A DNA stretch of 25,335 nt from Clostridia bacterium (GTDB lineage: Bacteria > Bacillota > Clostridia > Oscillospirales > CAG-272): positions 1 to 25,335 of the forward strand of contig JAKSPV010000005.1 in the NCBI GenBank assembly GCA_024404475.1. The letters run 5' to 3'. Both the position numbers and the translations under genes were made by a program. The notes below the pieces were generated by a model. The model did not search any database and had not been told where the DNA came from. It saw nothing but the letters and a program-made list of their open reading frames with translations. This document shows positions 13,816-21,987 of this stretch, in pieces (position 1 is the first letter of the stretch; every line of letters starts with the position of its first letter).

Positions 13816-14760
13816 ATGTCAAAAAAATCTGATACAGCGGTGGTTACCCGTAAAGATATGACCAAGGTGGGTTGGACGCTCCACATGATGCGCGTCAACT
13901 GGGTCGGCTATGCCATGATCGCGCCTTTCTTCATCATCTTCCTCGCATTCACCGCTCTCCCGGTCGTCCTGTCGTTGATCCTTTCGATGACGGACTTCAA
14001 CATGCTCGAATTCCCGCACTGGGTCGGCATGGAAAACTACGTACAGCTCATCCTCGAGGATGACCTGTTCATCACCGCTCTCAAGAACACGCTGATCTTC
14101 GCGATCTGCACGGGCCCGATCTCCTACATCCTGTCCTTCCTGATCGCGTGGTTCATCAATGAGATCCCCCCGAAGATCCGTGCCGTCGTCACGCTCGTCT
14201 TCTATGCGCCGTCCATTTCCGGTCAGGTCTACCTCGTCTGGCAGACGCTGTTTGCGGACGACTCCTACGGCTGGGCGAACGCCTGGCTGACGAAGCTCGG
14301 CATCATCGACGCGCCGATCCTCTGGTTCCACGACGAAAGCTGGGCCATGGTCCTCTGCATCGTCGTCGCCCTCTGGACGTCGCTCGGTACCGCATTCCTT
14401 TCCTTTATCGCAGGTCTGCAGGGTATCGACCGCGCACAGTACGAGGCGGCTGCCATCGACGGCGTCAAGAACCGCTGGCAGGAGCTCTGGTACGTCACGC
14501 TGCCGAACATGAAAGCACAGCTTCTGTTCGGTGCCGTCATGACGATCACCCAGTCCTTCGGCTTCGGTCCGATCGTTGACGCGCTCTGCGGCAACCCGTC
14601 CGTCAACTACTGCTGCTGGACGCTGCAGCATCACCTCAACGAGTACGGTAATACCCGTTGGGAAATGGGTTACGCCTGCGCGATCTCATTCGTGCTCTTC
14701 CTCTTGATGTTCGGGTGCAACCTGCTCATCAAGAAGCTGCTCTCGAAACTCGGTTCGTAA
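13816..14760 (+). CDS. Sugar ABC transporter permease, MalF type (pair 1)
   Basis: The 314-residue membrane protein has about six transmembrane segments and the binding-protein-dependent transport domain. The EAA loop 'EAAAIDGVKNRWQELWYVTLP' motif region (about residues 213-233) docks an ATPase. The N-terminal pattern 'WVGYAMIAPFFIIFLAF' and 'ALPVVLSLILSMTDFN' are typical of MalF/UgpA/LplB-like subunits. A TAAGGAG site lies before the ATG. It follows the solute-binding protein gene by 39 bases and precedes the MalG-type partner by 15 bases. With that partner it forms one transmembrane heterodimer. No ATPase gene is in the operon, so a shared MsmK/UgpC-type ATPase is expected from elsewhere in the genome. 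Confidence 0.93.
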   Translation: MSKKSDTAVVTRKDMTKVGWTLHMMRVNWVGYAMIAPFFIIFLAFTALPVVLSLILSMTDFNMLEFPHWVGMENYVQLILEDDLFITALKNTLIFAICTGPISYILSFLIAWFINEIPPKIRAVVTLVFYAPSISGQVYLVWQTLFADDSYGWANAWLTKLGIIDAPILWFHDESWAMVLCIVVALWTSLGTAFLSFIAGLQGIDRAQYEAAAIDGVKNRWQELWYVTLPNMKAQLLFGAVMTITQSFGFGPIVDALCGNPSVNYCCWTLQHHLNEYGNTRWEMGYACAISFVLFLLMFGCNLLIKKLLSKLGS

Positions 14761-14775
14761 AGGAGGGATAACGAT

Positions 14776-15651
14776 ATGAAAAAGAAACTCAGAACGAGAG
14801 GCCATACCGTTGTCCTGAACAGAAGCCGCGGCGGTGACGCCGGCATCACCGTGATGCTCGTCATCTTCGGCGCCTTCATGTTCCTTCCGATGGTCTACGT
14901 CGTCAGCCAGTCGCTGAAGCCGTACAACGAACTGTTTTACTTCCCGCCCCGCTTCTTCCCGGAAGCGCCGACGCTCGCAAACTTCGTCTCGCTGTTCAAG
15001 CTGATGGGCGACTCCTGGGTGCCGTTCTCCCGTTACATCTTCAACACGGTGCTCGTCTCCGTGCTCGGTACGTTCGGTAACCTGGCACTCGGCTCCCTCG
15101 CAGCTTACGCGCTCTCGAAGATCAGTTTCCCGGGCCGCGGCGGCTTCTTCGCAGTCATTCAGTACTCCCTCATGATCTCCCAGACCGTCACCGGTCTGAC
15201 GCAGTTCATCCTGCTTTCGGCGCTCGGCCTGCTCGATACCTACTGGGCGCTGGTCGTCCCCGCATGGGGTTCCACCCTCGGCCTCTTCCTGATGAAGCAG
15301 TTCATGGACGGCAGCGTTTCCGTTCCCGTTCTGGAAAGTGCCCGTCTGGACGGCGCGTCCGAGCTCAAGATTTTCTGGGATATCGCGATGCCGATGGTCA
15401 AACCGGCATGGCTGACCATGATCGTGTACTCGTTCCAGGGCCTGTGGAACACCGGTACCACCGCATTCATTTACAGTGAGCAGTTCAAGACGCTGAACTA
15501 CGCGATCCAGCAGATCACCTCCGCGGGCGTTGCCCGTGCCGGTGCAGCTGCCGCGGCAGTCGTCTTCATGATGATCGTCCCGCTGCTCGTGTTCGTCTTC
15601 TCGCAGAGCCAGATCGTCGAAACGATGGGCTCCAGCGGCATGAAGGATTAA
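14776..15651 (+). CDS. Carbohydrate ABC transporter permease, MalG type (pair 1)
   Basis: The 291-residue protein is the MalG/UgpE-type partner. It has the typical start 'FMFLPMVYVVSQSLKPYNEL' (about residues 35-54), six membrane segments and the EAA loop 'ESARLDGASELKIFWDIAMP' (about 189-208). 'FLMKQFMDGSVSVPVLESARLDGA' is the family signature just before it. AAAGGAGG precedes the ATG. It lies 15 bases after its MalF-type partner and 12 bases before the NHL/YIP1 gene. It passes the sugar from the solute-binding protein across the membrane together with that partner. Confidence 0.94.
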   Translation: MKKKLRTRGHTVVLNRSRGGDAGITVMLVIFGAFMFLPMVYVVSQSLKPYNELFYFPPRFFPEAPTLANFVSLFKLMGDSWVPFSRYIFNTVLVSVLGTFGNLALGSLAAYALSKISFPGRGGFFAVIQYSLMISQTVTGLTQFILLSALGLLDTYWALVVPAWGSTLGLFLMKQFMDGSVSVPVLESARLDGASELKIFWDIAMPMVKPAWLTMIVYSFQGLWNTGTTAFIYSEQFKTLNYAIQQITSAGVARAGAAAAAVVFMMIVPLLVFVFSQSQIVETMGSSGMKD

Positions 15652-15663
15652 GGAGGCAGAACA

Positions 15664-17874
15664 ATGTATAATATGAAGAAAATTCTGCCGCGTGCCGTCT
15701 GGATCGTCCTCGCACTCATCCTGGTGCTTGCACCTGTCGTTGAGGCGAGCGCTCCGTACGCCACGTACACTTACTCCTCCGAGGGCGAAGTCCTCGAGTC
15801 CCCGCACGCCTACGTGCCCGAGCCCCAGATCGTCAACTCCGATTATATCGGCCTCAAGACGGCGCTCGTCAGCCCCGTGGATATGTGCGTCGATAACGAA
15901 GGCAACGTTTACATCGTAGACGCCGGCGGTGAGTCCGGCGGCCAGAAGGTGCCCGGCCGCGTCATCGTCACCGACTCCTTCTACAAAGAAGTATTCGAGA
16001 TTTCCACGTTCGTCAACGAATGGGGCGTTCCGGATACGTTCAACAACCCGGGCGGCGTCTTTGTCACCAGCCGGATCAACAAAGCGACCGGCGAGGAAGA
16101 AGGCAAGATCTTCGTCGCGGATACCGACAACAACCGTATCGTCATCTTCGACCGCAAGGGCAACTACGAAAAAGTCATCGGCAAACCGGACAGCAGCATG
16201 TTCGGCGTCAACTCGCTTTACAAGCCGGTCGCCGTCGCCGTTGACGAATACAACCGTCTGTTCATCGTCTCCGCCACTTCTTACGAAGGCATTATCGTCA
16301 TGAGCATGGACGGCGACTTCTACGGCTTCATCGGTGCCCAGAAGGTCTCGCTGACGCTGTGGGAAAAGATCGTCCGTATGCTCCAGACCGAAGAGCAGAG
16401 AGCAAGCTCCGAGGCCTTCGTCTCCACGGAGTTCAACAACATCGCGATCGACAGCGGCAACTTCCTTTACCTGACGATTTCTTCCATCGATCCGGAAGAC
16501 CAGCAGGCAGCCATCATGGCGAAGGATAAGACGTCCGACTACGCGCCGGTCAAGAAGATCAACGCGTCCGGTACCGACATCATGCGCCGTAACGGCTTCT
16601 ACCCGCCGTCCGGCGAAGTCAAGATCACGTCCGAGGAGCTCGCCAAGGGCTCGCAGATCTCCGGTCCGTCCGTCATCATCGACGTAGCGGTAGGCCCCGA
16701 AGGCACATGGTCGATCATCGACCAGGCCCGTTCCAAGGTCTTCACGTACGACGACGACGGCAACCTGCTCTTCATCTTCGGTGACGTCGGCTCCCAGCTC
16801 GGCATGATCCAGAAGATCAAGGCGATCACCTACCAGGGCGACAAGATCCTCCTGCTCGATAACTACTACAAGTCCATCACCGTTTACCGCCGCACCGAAT
16901 ACGGCAACATTCTGCTCAATGCGCTGCATGACCAGAATGAAATGAACTACGACCACGCATACGAGAACTGGCTCGAGATCCTGAAGCGCAACAACAACTT
17001 CGACGCCGCGTACATCGGCGTCGGCAAGGCGCTTTACCGCTCCGGTCAGTACGAAGAGTCGTTGACCTACTTCAAGGCGGCGCTCGAGACCGAGAACTAC
17101 TCGCTCTCCTACAAGGAGATCCGTAAAGAATGGATGTCCAAGTACTTCATCCTGATCATCCTTGTGATTGTTGTCGTCTGCGTCCTGCTCGCGAAGCTGT
17201 TCGGCTTCGCCGCGACCTACAACAAGAAGGTCTCCCTCAAGATCGGTCGGAAGACGATCAAGGACGAACTGTTCTACGTGTTCCACGTGATCTTCCATCC
17301 GTTCGACGGCTTCTGGGATCTGAAGCACGAGCACCGCGGCTCCGCGCGCTCCGCTTTCGTCCTTCTCGTCATCACGATCATCGCGTTCTTCTATCAGTCC
17401 GTCGGTACCGGCTACATTTTCAAGCCGGATGACTCCGACGCGAAGAGCATCTTCACCGCCATCCTTTCCGTGCTCGTTCCGGTCCTGCTCTGGACGGTCG
17501 GCAACTGGTGCATGACGACGCTGATGGAAGGCGAGGGCTCGCTGAAGGATATCTTCGTGGCAACCTGCTACGCGCTCGCACCGCTTTCGTTCATGATCAT
17601 CCTCTCGACGCTCCTCTCCAACATTCTTCTGGAGACCGAGCAGGACTTCGTCATCCTCATCGAGATCATCGGCTTCGTCTGGTCGGCGCTCCTCCTCTTC
17701 TTCGGCACGATGGTCACGCACGACTACTCGATGGGCAAGAACATCCTGACGATCATTTTGACGATCGTCGGCATGATCTTCATCATGTTTATCGCAATCC
17801 TCTTCACCACGCTGATGGCGAAGATCGTTTCCTTCATCTACAATATCGTTGTAGAAATAGAGTACCGCATGTAA
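15664..17874 (+). CDS. NHL-propeller / TPR / YIP1-domain membrane protein
   Basis: The 736-residue protein starts with a signal sequence or signal anchor (about 1-29). Residues about 60-430 are an NHL/six-bladed-propeller-like repeat region, with recurring 'VDNEGNVYIVDAGG', 'GKIFVADTDNNRIVIFDRKGNYEKVIG' (in parts), 'VAVDEYNRLFIVSA' and 'FTYDDDGNLLFIFGD' blades. A TPR-like helical pair follows (about 433-480, 'ALYRSGQYEESLTYFKAALE'). One transmembrane segment (493-515) leads to a C-terminal YIP1-like domain with four or five spans (about 533-735). The propeller would lie outside the membrane. YIP1-family bacterial proteins of this type occur with DUF5696 proteins and sugar permeases in other Bacillota. 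The role may be to bind polysaccharide or to organise the transport complex; this is inference. GGAGG lies 8 bases before the ATG. Confidence 0.86.
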   Translation: MYNMKKILPRAVWIVLALILVLAPVVEASAPYATYTYSSEGEVLESPHAYVPEPQIVNSDYIGLKTALVSPVDMCVDNEGNVYIVDAGGESGGQKVPGRVIVTDSFYKEVFEISTFVNEWGVPDTFNNPGGVFVTSRINKATGEEEGKIFVADTDNNRIVIFDRKGNYEKVIGKPDSSMFGVNSLYKPVAVAVDEYNRLFIVSATSYEGIIVMSMDGDFYGFIGAQKVSLTLWEKIVRMLQTEEQRASSEAFVSTEFNNIAIDSGNFLYLTISSIDPEDQQAAIMAKDKTSDYAPVKKINASGTDIMRRNGFYPPSGEVKITSEELAKGSQISGPSVIIDVAVGPEGTWSIIDQARSKVFTYDDDGNLLFIFGDVGSQLGMIQKIKAITYQGDKILLLDNYYKSITVYRRTEYGNILLNALHDQNEMNYDHAYENWLEILKRNNNFDAAYIGVGKALYRSGQYEESLTYFKAALETENYSLSYKEIRKEWMSKYFILIILVIVVVCVLLAKLFGFAATYNKKVSLKIGRKTIKDELFYVFHVIFHPFDGFWDLKHEHRGSARSAFVLLVITIIAFFYQSVGTGYIFKPDDSDAKSIFTAILSVLVPVLLWTVGNWCMTTLMEGEGSLKDIFVATCYALAPLSFMIILSTLLSNILLETEQDFVILIEIIGFVWSALLLFFGTMVTHDYSMGKNILTIILTIVGMIFIMFIAILFTTLMAKIVSFIYNIVVEIEYRM

Positions 17875-17892
17875 ACGGAAGGAGTGAACCAC

Positions 17893-20800
17893 ATGAAAAT
17901 GAAAAAACGTATTCTGTCGGCTCTCCTCGCCGTTTTGATGCTGGCTACCAGTATTGCTCTTGTTGCTCCCGTCAGTGCAGTCGAGATCGGGACCGGCGAA
18001 GGTTACTCCGTCGATCCGTCCAGCATTGATATCTTCGAAACGAGAGCGTACTACCTGAAAGAAGACAAACTGGCCGACATGGGCGCCCCCGTCAAGGTTT
18101 CCGGCAACATTGCCATCTATGTGCAGCGGCAGACCGGCGAAATGGCGTTCCAGAACCTGACGACCGGCCAGGTGCTCTTTTCCAACCCGTACGACCTGAA
18201 CAGCCCGTTCAACCAGCTGAAAGGCAAGACGCTGACCTCCACGGTCAAGCGTCAGCTCCTCTCGCAGATCATCCTGAAGTTCACGGATAACGGCACGGAC
18301 AACACGATGTACAGCTTCACCGACGCCGCGCTGAACAACCAGATCGCCGTCAAGGCGACCAAGAACGGTGTCCGCGTGGAATATGCGCTCGGCGAGCCGA
18401 ACACCACCTACCTTGTCCCGCGTCTGATCGAGCGAGATCGCTTTGAAATGCTTATCATGAGCCTTCTGCAGAGCAAGCTGGACGATTTCAGCTTCCAGAA
18501 GTTCATGGCATACTACGAACTCAAAAACCCGAACGATCCCGCCAATACCCCGACGATGCTCGCTTCGATGAACGCATCGTTCCCGTGCACCGCGAAAGAG
18601 TATACCTCCACGACTTACGAAGGTTACATGGCCGTCTACACGATCACGGACCCGGCGGCCCGTGAACTCCGTATGATGGAAGACTGGATCGTTACCTACT
18701 GCCCGAGATACACCCAGGAGGAAATGGAATACGACCATGAACTCACCGGTTACGAGGGCAACGATGAGGCACCGCCTCTCTTCCGTCTGGCACTCGAATA
18801 CACGATCGAGAACGACGGCGTTTCCGTTCGTCTGCCTGCGAACAGCATCCGCTATGACGAATCCCGCTTCCAGATCAAGGACATCACCGTTCTGCCTTAC
18901 ATGGGCGCCGGCATCTGCGGCGTCGTCTCCGACGGCGACGGCAGCGGCGTATACTCCGAAGGCGAATACGAAGTGACGAACCTTGAGGGCTACACCTTCG
19001 TGCCCGACGGCAGCGGCGCGATCCTCCGTTATCAGGATCTCGTCGGCGGCAGCCTTTACACGCTGTCCGGCGATGTCTACGGCGCTGACTTTGCTTACCA
19101 CAAGATCAGCCAGCAGCACGCCGAAACGATGCGCCTGCCTGTCTTCGGTGTCGTGACCGACTACGATACCACCGTCTACTGGGAAGAGACCACGGAAGAC
19201 AACGGCAAGTACTACGTCACCAAGAAATATCAGGACGTCGATGAAGAGCGCGGCTACTTCGCAGTCATCACCGAAGGTGAGTCGATGGCGAAGATCACGA
19301 GTGAACACGGCGGTACGCAGCATCCGTACAACTCCGTTTACGCAACGTTCAGCCCGCTGCCGACCGACTCCTACGAAGTCGAAGACTCCGTCTCCGTCTC
19401 CGGCGGCTCTTCCACGTGGACGGTCACGTCTGACCGGAAATACACCGGCAGCTACACGATCCGCTACATCATGCTGGAAGGCGACAGAGCGGCGAAGACC
19501 TTCGGCCTCAAGGACTGGTATTCCTGCTCTTACGTCGGCATGGCCGACGCGTACAGAACGTACCTGTACGACACCGGTGCTCTCACGCGCATCGAGAATG
19601 CGGAAAGCGACATTCCGCTTTACATCGAGACCTTCGGTTCCATCCTGACGACGGAACGCGTCCTCTCCATCCCGGTCGAGGTCGATACGCCTCTGACCAC
19701 GTTCGAAGACGTGCAGACGATGTATATGCAGCTGAAGAACGCGAAACGCTGCGATGTCTGCGGCGATTACGTCTACGATGAAGCAGACGAGGCCAAGCAC
19801 GCAGAAGACTGCGACGGCACGCTCTCGCCTGTCGGTATCAACAACACCAACTTCCGTCTCACCGGCTTTGCGAACGGCGGTATGAAATCGACGTATCCCG
19901 CGAAGCTCAAGTGGGTCAGCGTCCTCGGCGGCGACGACGGCTATGAAAACCTCGTCAAGTTTGCGGCCGAGAACGGCATCGAGATCTATCCGGACTTCGA
20001 CTTCGTCTACATCAACGAAACGGAAGTCTTCGACGGTATCTCCAACAGATCCGACGCCGTGAAGACGATCGACAACCGTTACTCCACCAAGCGCTTCTAC
20101 GACGCGGCAACGCAGTCCTTCCAGAAGACGCTGTCGGTGCTCGTCTCGGCTTCCCGCTTCGGCAAGTTCTACGACAAGCTCTCCGACAAGCTGCTTGACT
20201 TCTACAAGGACGGCGACATCAAGGCGATCTCCCTCTCGACGCTCGGCACGGACCTCAACTCCGACTTTGACGACGACGATCCTTACAACCGCAGCGACTC
20301 GCAGACGTTCTCCGAACGCCTCCTCGCCGCAGCGAAGGAAGACTTCGGCAACGTCATGGTCGACGCCGGCAACGCTTACACGCTGCCTTATGCAAGCGTC
20401 ATCCTGAATGTCGCGACCGACTCCAGCCGCTACATCCGCGCGAGCCAGTCCGTCCCGTTCGTTGGCATGGTGCTCCACGGCAGCAAGCAGTACGCGGGCG
20501 CTCCGATCAACATGGAAGGCGATGTCAGTGAGGCACTCCTCAAAGCGATCGAGAACGGTGCCGATCCGTACTTCATCCTTTCCTACCAGAACATCACGCT
20601 TCTGAAGAACGATAAGGATCTCAGCGAGTACTACTCTGTCTCCTATGAGATCTGGCGCGATCAGCTGATCGAAGTTTACCACAAACTGAACGACGCACTC
20701 GCATCTCTCCAGTCGTCCTGGATCGTTGGTCACAGCTTCCTCGACGGCAAGCGCGTTCCCACCGCGACCGAGCTCGAAACACTGTCTCCCGATGACAGCC

Positions 20801-20949
20801 GCTTCGACGTAGCGCTCGGCTCCATCGTTTCCGTTACCTACGAGGACGGTACGACGTTTATTCTCAACTACAACTCGTTCGAAGTCACGACCGAATACGG
20901 CGGCAAGACCTACACCGTAGGCGCGTTCGACTTCGCTACTGCTCGCTGA
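17893..20949 (+). CDS. Exported DUF5696-domain protein, possible glycoside hydrolase-like fold
   Basis: The 1,018-residue protein starts at the ATG at 17893, preceded by GGAAGGAG; the in-frame GTG at 17884 lies within that ribosome binding site. Residues 1-29 are a Sec signal peptide (cleavage after VSA), without lipobox. The N-terminal half is beta-rich ('IAIYVQRQTGEMAFQNLTTG', 'FTDAALNNQIAVKATKNGVRVEYALG') as in DUF5696 proteins. The C-terminal half looks like a TIM barrel: 'FAAENGIEIYPDFDFVYINE' (about 691-710), 'ISLSTLGTDLNSDFDDDD' (779-796), 'NVMVDAGNAYTLPYA' (820-834). Acidic residues at strand ends suggest a hydrolase-like site, but this is not proven. A Cys-rich insert (Cys620, Cys623, His636, Cys640) looks like a zinc finger. 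It lies between the two permease pairs and probably processes or binds the imported carbohydrate outside the cell. Confidence 0.85.
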   Translation: MKMKKRILSALLAVLMLATSIALVAPVSAVEIGTGEGYSVDPSSIDIFETRAYYLKEDKLADMGAPVKVSGNIAIYVQRQTGEMAFQNLTTGQVLFSNPYDLNSPFNQLKGKTLTSTVKRQLLSQIILKFTDNGTDNTMYSFTDAALNNQIAVKATKNGVRVEYALGEPNTTYLVPRLIERDRFEMLIMSLLQSKLDDFSFQKFMAYYELKNPNDPANTPTMLASMNASFPCTAKEYTSTTYEGYMAVYTITDPAARELRMMEDWIVTYCPRYTQEEMEYDHELTGYEGNDEAPPLFRLALEYTIENDGVSVRLPANSIRYDESRFQIKDITVLPYMGAGICGVVSDGDGSGVYSEGEYEVTNLEGYTFVPDGSGAILRYQDLVGGSLYTLSGDVYGADFAYHKISQQHAETMRLPVFGVVTDYDTTVYWEETTEDNGKYYVTKKYQDVDEERGYFAVITEGESMAKITSEHGGTQHPYNSVYATFSPLPTDSYEVEDSVSVSGGSSTWTVTSDRKYTGSYTIRYIMLEGDRAAKTFGLKDWYSCSYVGMADAYRTYLYDTGALTRIENAESDIPLYIETFGSILTTERVLSIPVEVDTPLTTFEDVQTMYMQLKNAKRCDVCGDYVYDEADEAKHAEDCDGTLSPVGINNTNFRLTGFANGGMKSTYPAKLKWVSVLGGDDGYENLVKFAAENGIEIYPDFDFVYINETEVFDGISNRSDAVKTIDNRYSTKRFYDAATQSFQKTLSVLVSASRFGKFYDKLSDKLLDFYKDGDIKAISLSTLGTDLNSDFDDDDPYNRSDSQTFSERLLAAAKEDFGNVMVDAGNAYTLPYASVILNVATDSSRYIRASQSVPFVGMVLHGSKQYAGAPINMEGDVSEALLKAIENGADPYFILSYQNITLLKNDKDLSEYYSVSYEIWRDQLIEVYHKLNDALASLQSSWIVGHSFLDGKRVPTATELETLSPDDSRFDVALGSIVSVTYEDGTTFILNYNSFEVTTEYGGKTYTVGAFDFATAR

Positions 20950-20964
20950 AAGGAGGACTGAACC

Positions 20965-21969
20965 ATGACAGACACTAAAACCATGAAAACGGCTGCGCCG
21001 AAGAAAAAACGCCGCCGCGTTTCCCTTGACTCGAAAAAGACCGGTGCCGGTTGGCTCTTCGTCCTTCCTTTCGTGATCGGTTTCGTTTGCATCTATCTCC
21101 CCGTGATCATCAACTCGCTGCGGTACAGCTTCAGCGAGATCCGCAACGTGGCGGGCAGCGGCTTCGAGACGACGTTCGTCGGCTGGGACAACTACTCCTA
21201 CGCGCTGATGGAAAACCCCGATTACGTGGAGAAGCTTCTGGAGAGTCTCCAGACGATCGCTTTCCAGATTCCCGCAATCGTTATCTTCTCTTTGTTCATC
21301 GCGATCATCCTCAACCAGAAGATGATCGGCCGTGCGGCGTTCCGTGCGATCTTCTTCATTCCGGTCATCATGTCGACCGGTCTGATCGACGAGATCGCAC
21401 AGAACAGCTCCATGCAGCAGTACATGGACCCGACCGGTATGATCCAGACCGGCACGGAGGCCGGTGAAGAGGCCGCCAAAGAGGCGGAGGCAGGGAACCA
21501 GATCGTTTCCGCTTTCGAGGTTGCAAAACTCTTCGAAAACATGGCGGTCGGTACCTCGCTCGTCAAGTATGTCGTGGAAATGGTCAACAATATCTTCGAT
21601 ATCGTCAACCGTTCCGGCGTGCAGATGCTGATCTTCCTTGCCGGCCTGCAGTCCGTTTCTCCCGCGATCTACGAGCCCTGCAGCATCGACGGTGCTTCCC
21701 CTTGGGAAACCCTCTGGAAGATCACCCTGCCGATGGTCAGCCCGATGATCCTCGTCAACGCCGTGTATACGGTCATTGACTCGTTCACAGCCCAGGACAA
21801 CGTCGTCATGACGTTTATCAAGGACTGCTATGAGGGCAAGAACGGCATTACCTCCGGTAAGGAACGTTCCTCCGCTATGGCGTGGATCTACTTTATGATC
21901 GTCGCCGTGGTCATCGGACTTGTTGCGCTGATTCTGAAGAAGTTCGTCTTCTATCAGCGCAAAGAGTAA
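20965..21969 (+). CDS. Sugar ABC transporter permease, MalF/LplB type (pair 2)
   Basis: The 334-residue protein has a basic N-terminus (KKKRRR), six or more membrane segments and an EAA loop 'EPCSIDGASPWETLWKITLP' (about 235-254). Compared with the pair 1 subunit it has a longer outer loop between membrane segments, with an acidic, Ala-rich stretch (about residues 163-178) and then 'LVKYVVEMVNNIFDIVNRSGVQMLIFLAGLQS', which is typical of the permease subtype associated with DUF5696 proteins. AAAGGAGG precedes the ATG. It follows the DUF5696 gene by 15 bases and precedes its MalG-type partner by 18. It is clearly a different paralogue from the first MalF-type subunit. Confidence 0.92.
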   Translation: MTDTKTMKTAAPKKKRRRVSLDSKKTGAGWLFVLPFVIGFVCIYLPVIINSLRYSFSEIRNVAGSGFETTFVGWDNYSYALMENPDYVEKLLESLQTIAFQIPAIVIFSLFIAIILNQKMIGRAAFRAIFFIPVIMSTGLIDEIAQNSSMQQYMDPTGMIQTGTEAGEEAAKEAEAGNQIVSAFEVAKLFENMAVGTSLVKYVVEMVNNIFDIVNRSGVQMLIFLAGLQSVSPAIYEPCSIDGASPWETLWKITLPMVSPMILVNAVYTVIDSFTAQDNVVMTFIKDCYEGKNGITSGKERSSAMAWIYFMIVAVVIGLVALILKKFVFYQRKE

Positions 21970-21987
21970 GGAAGGAGGTACGAATAG

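Noticed and set aside
13816..15651. Second permease pair as a simple tandem duplication of the first
   Set aside because: The subunits differ strongly in sequence and loop lengths, so they are separate paralogous lineages rather than a recent duplication.
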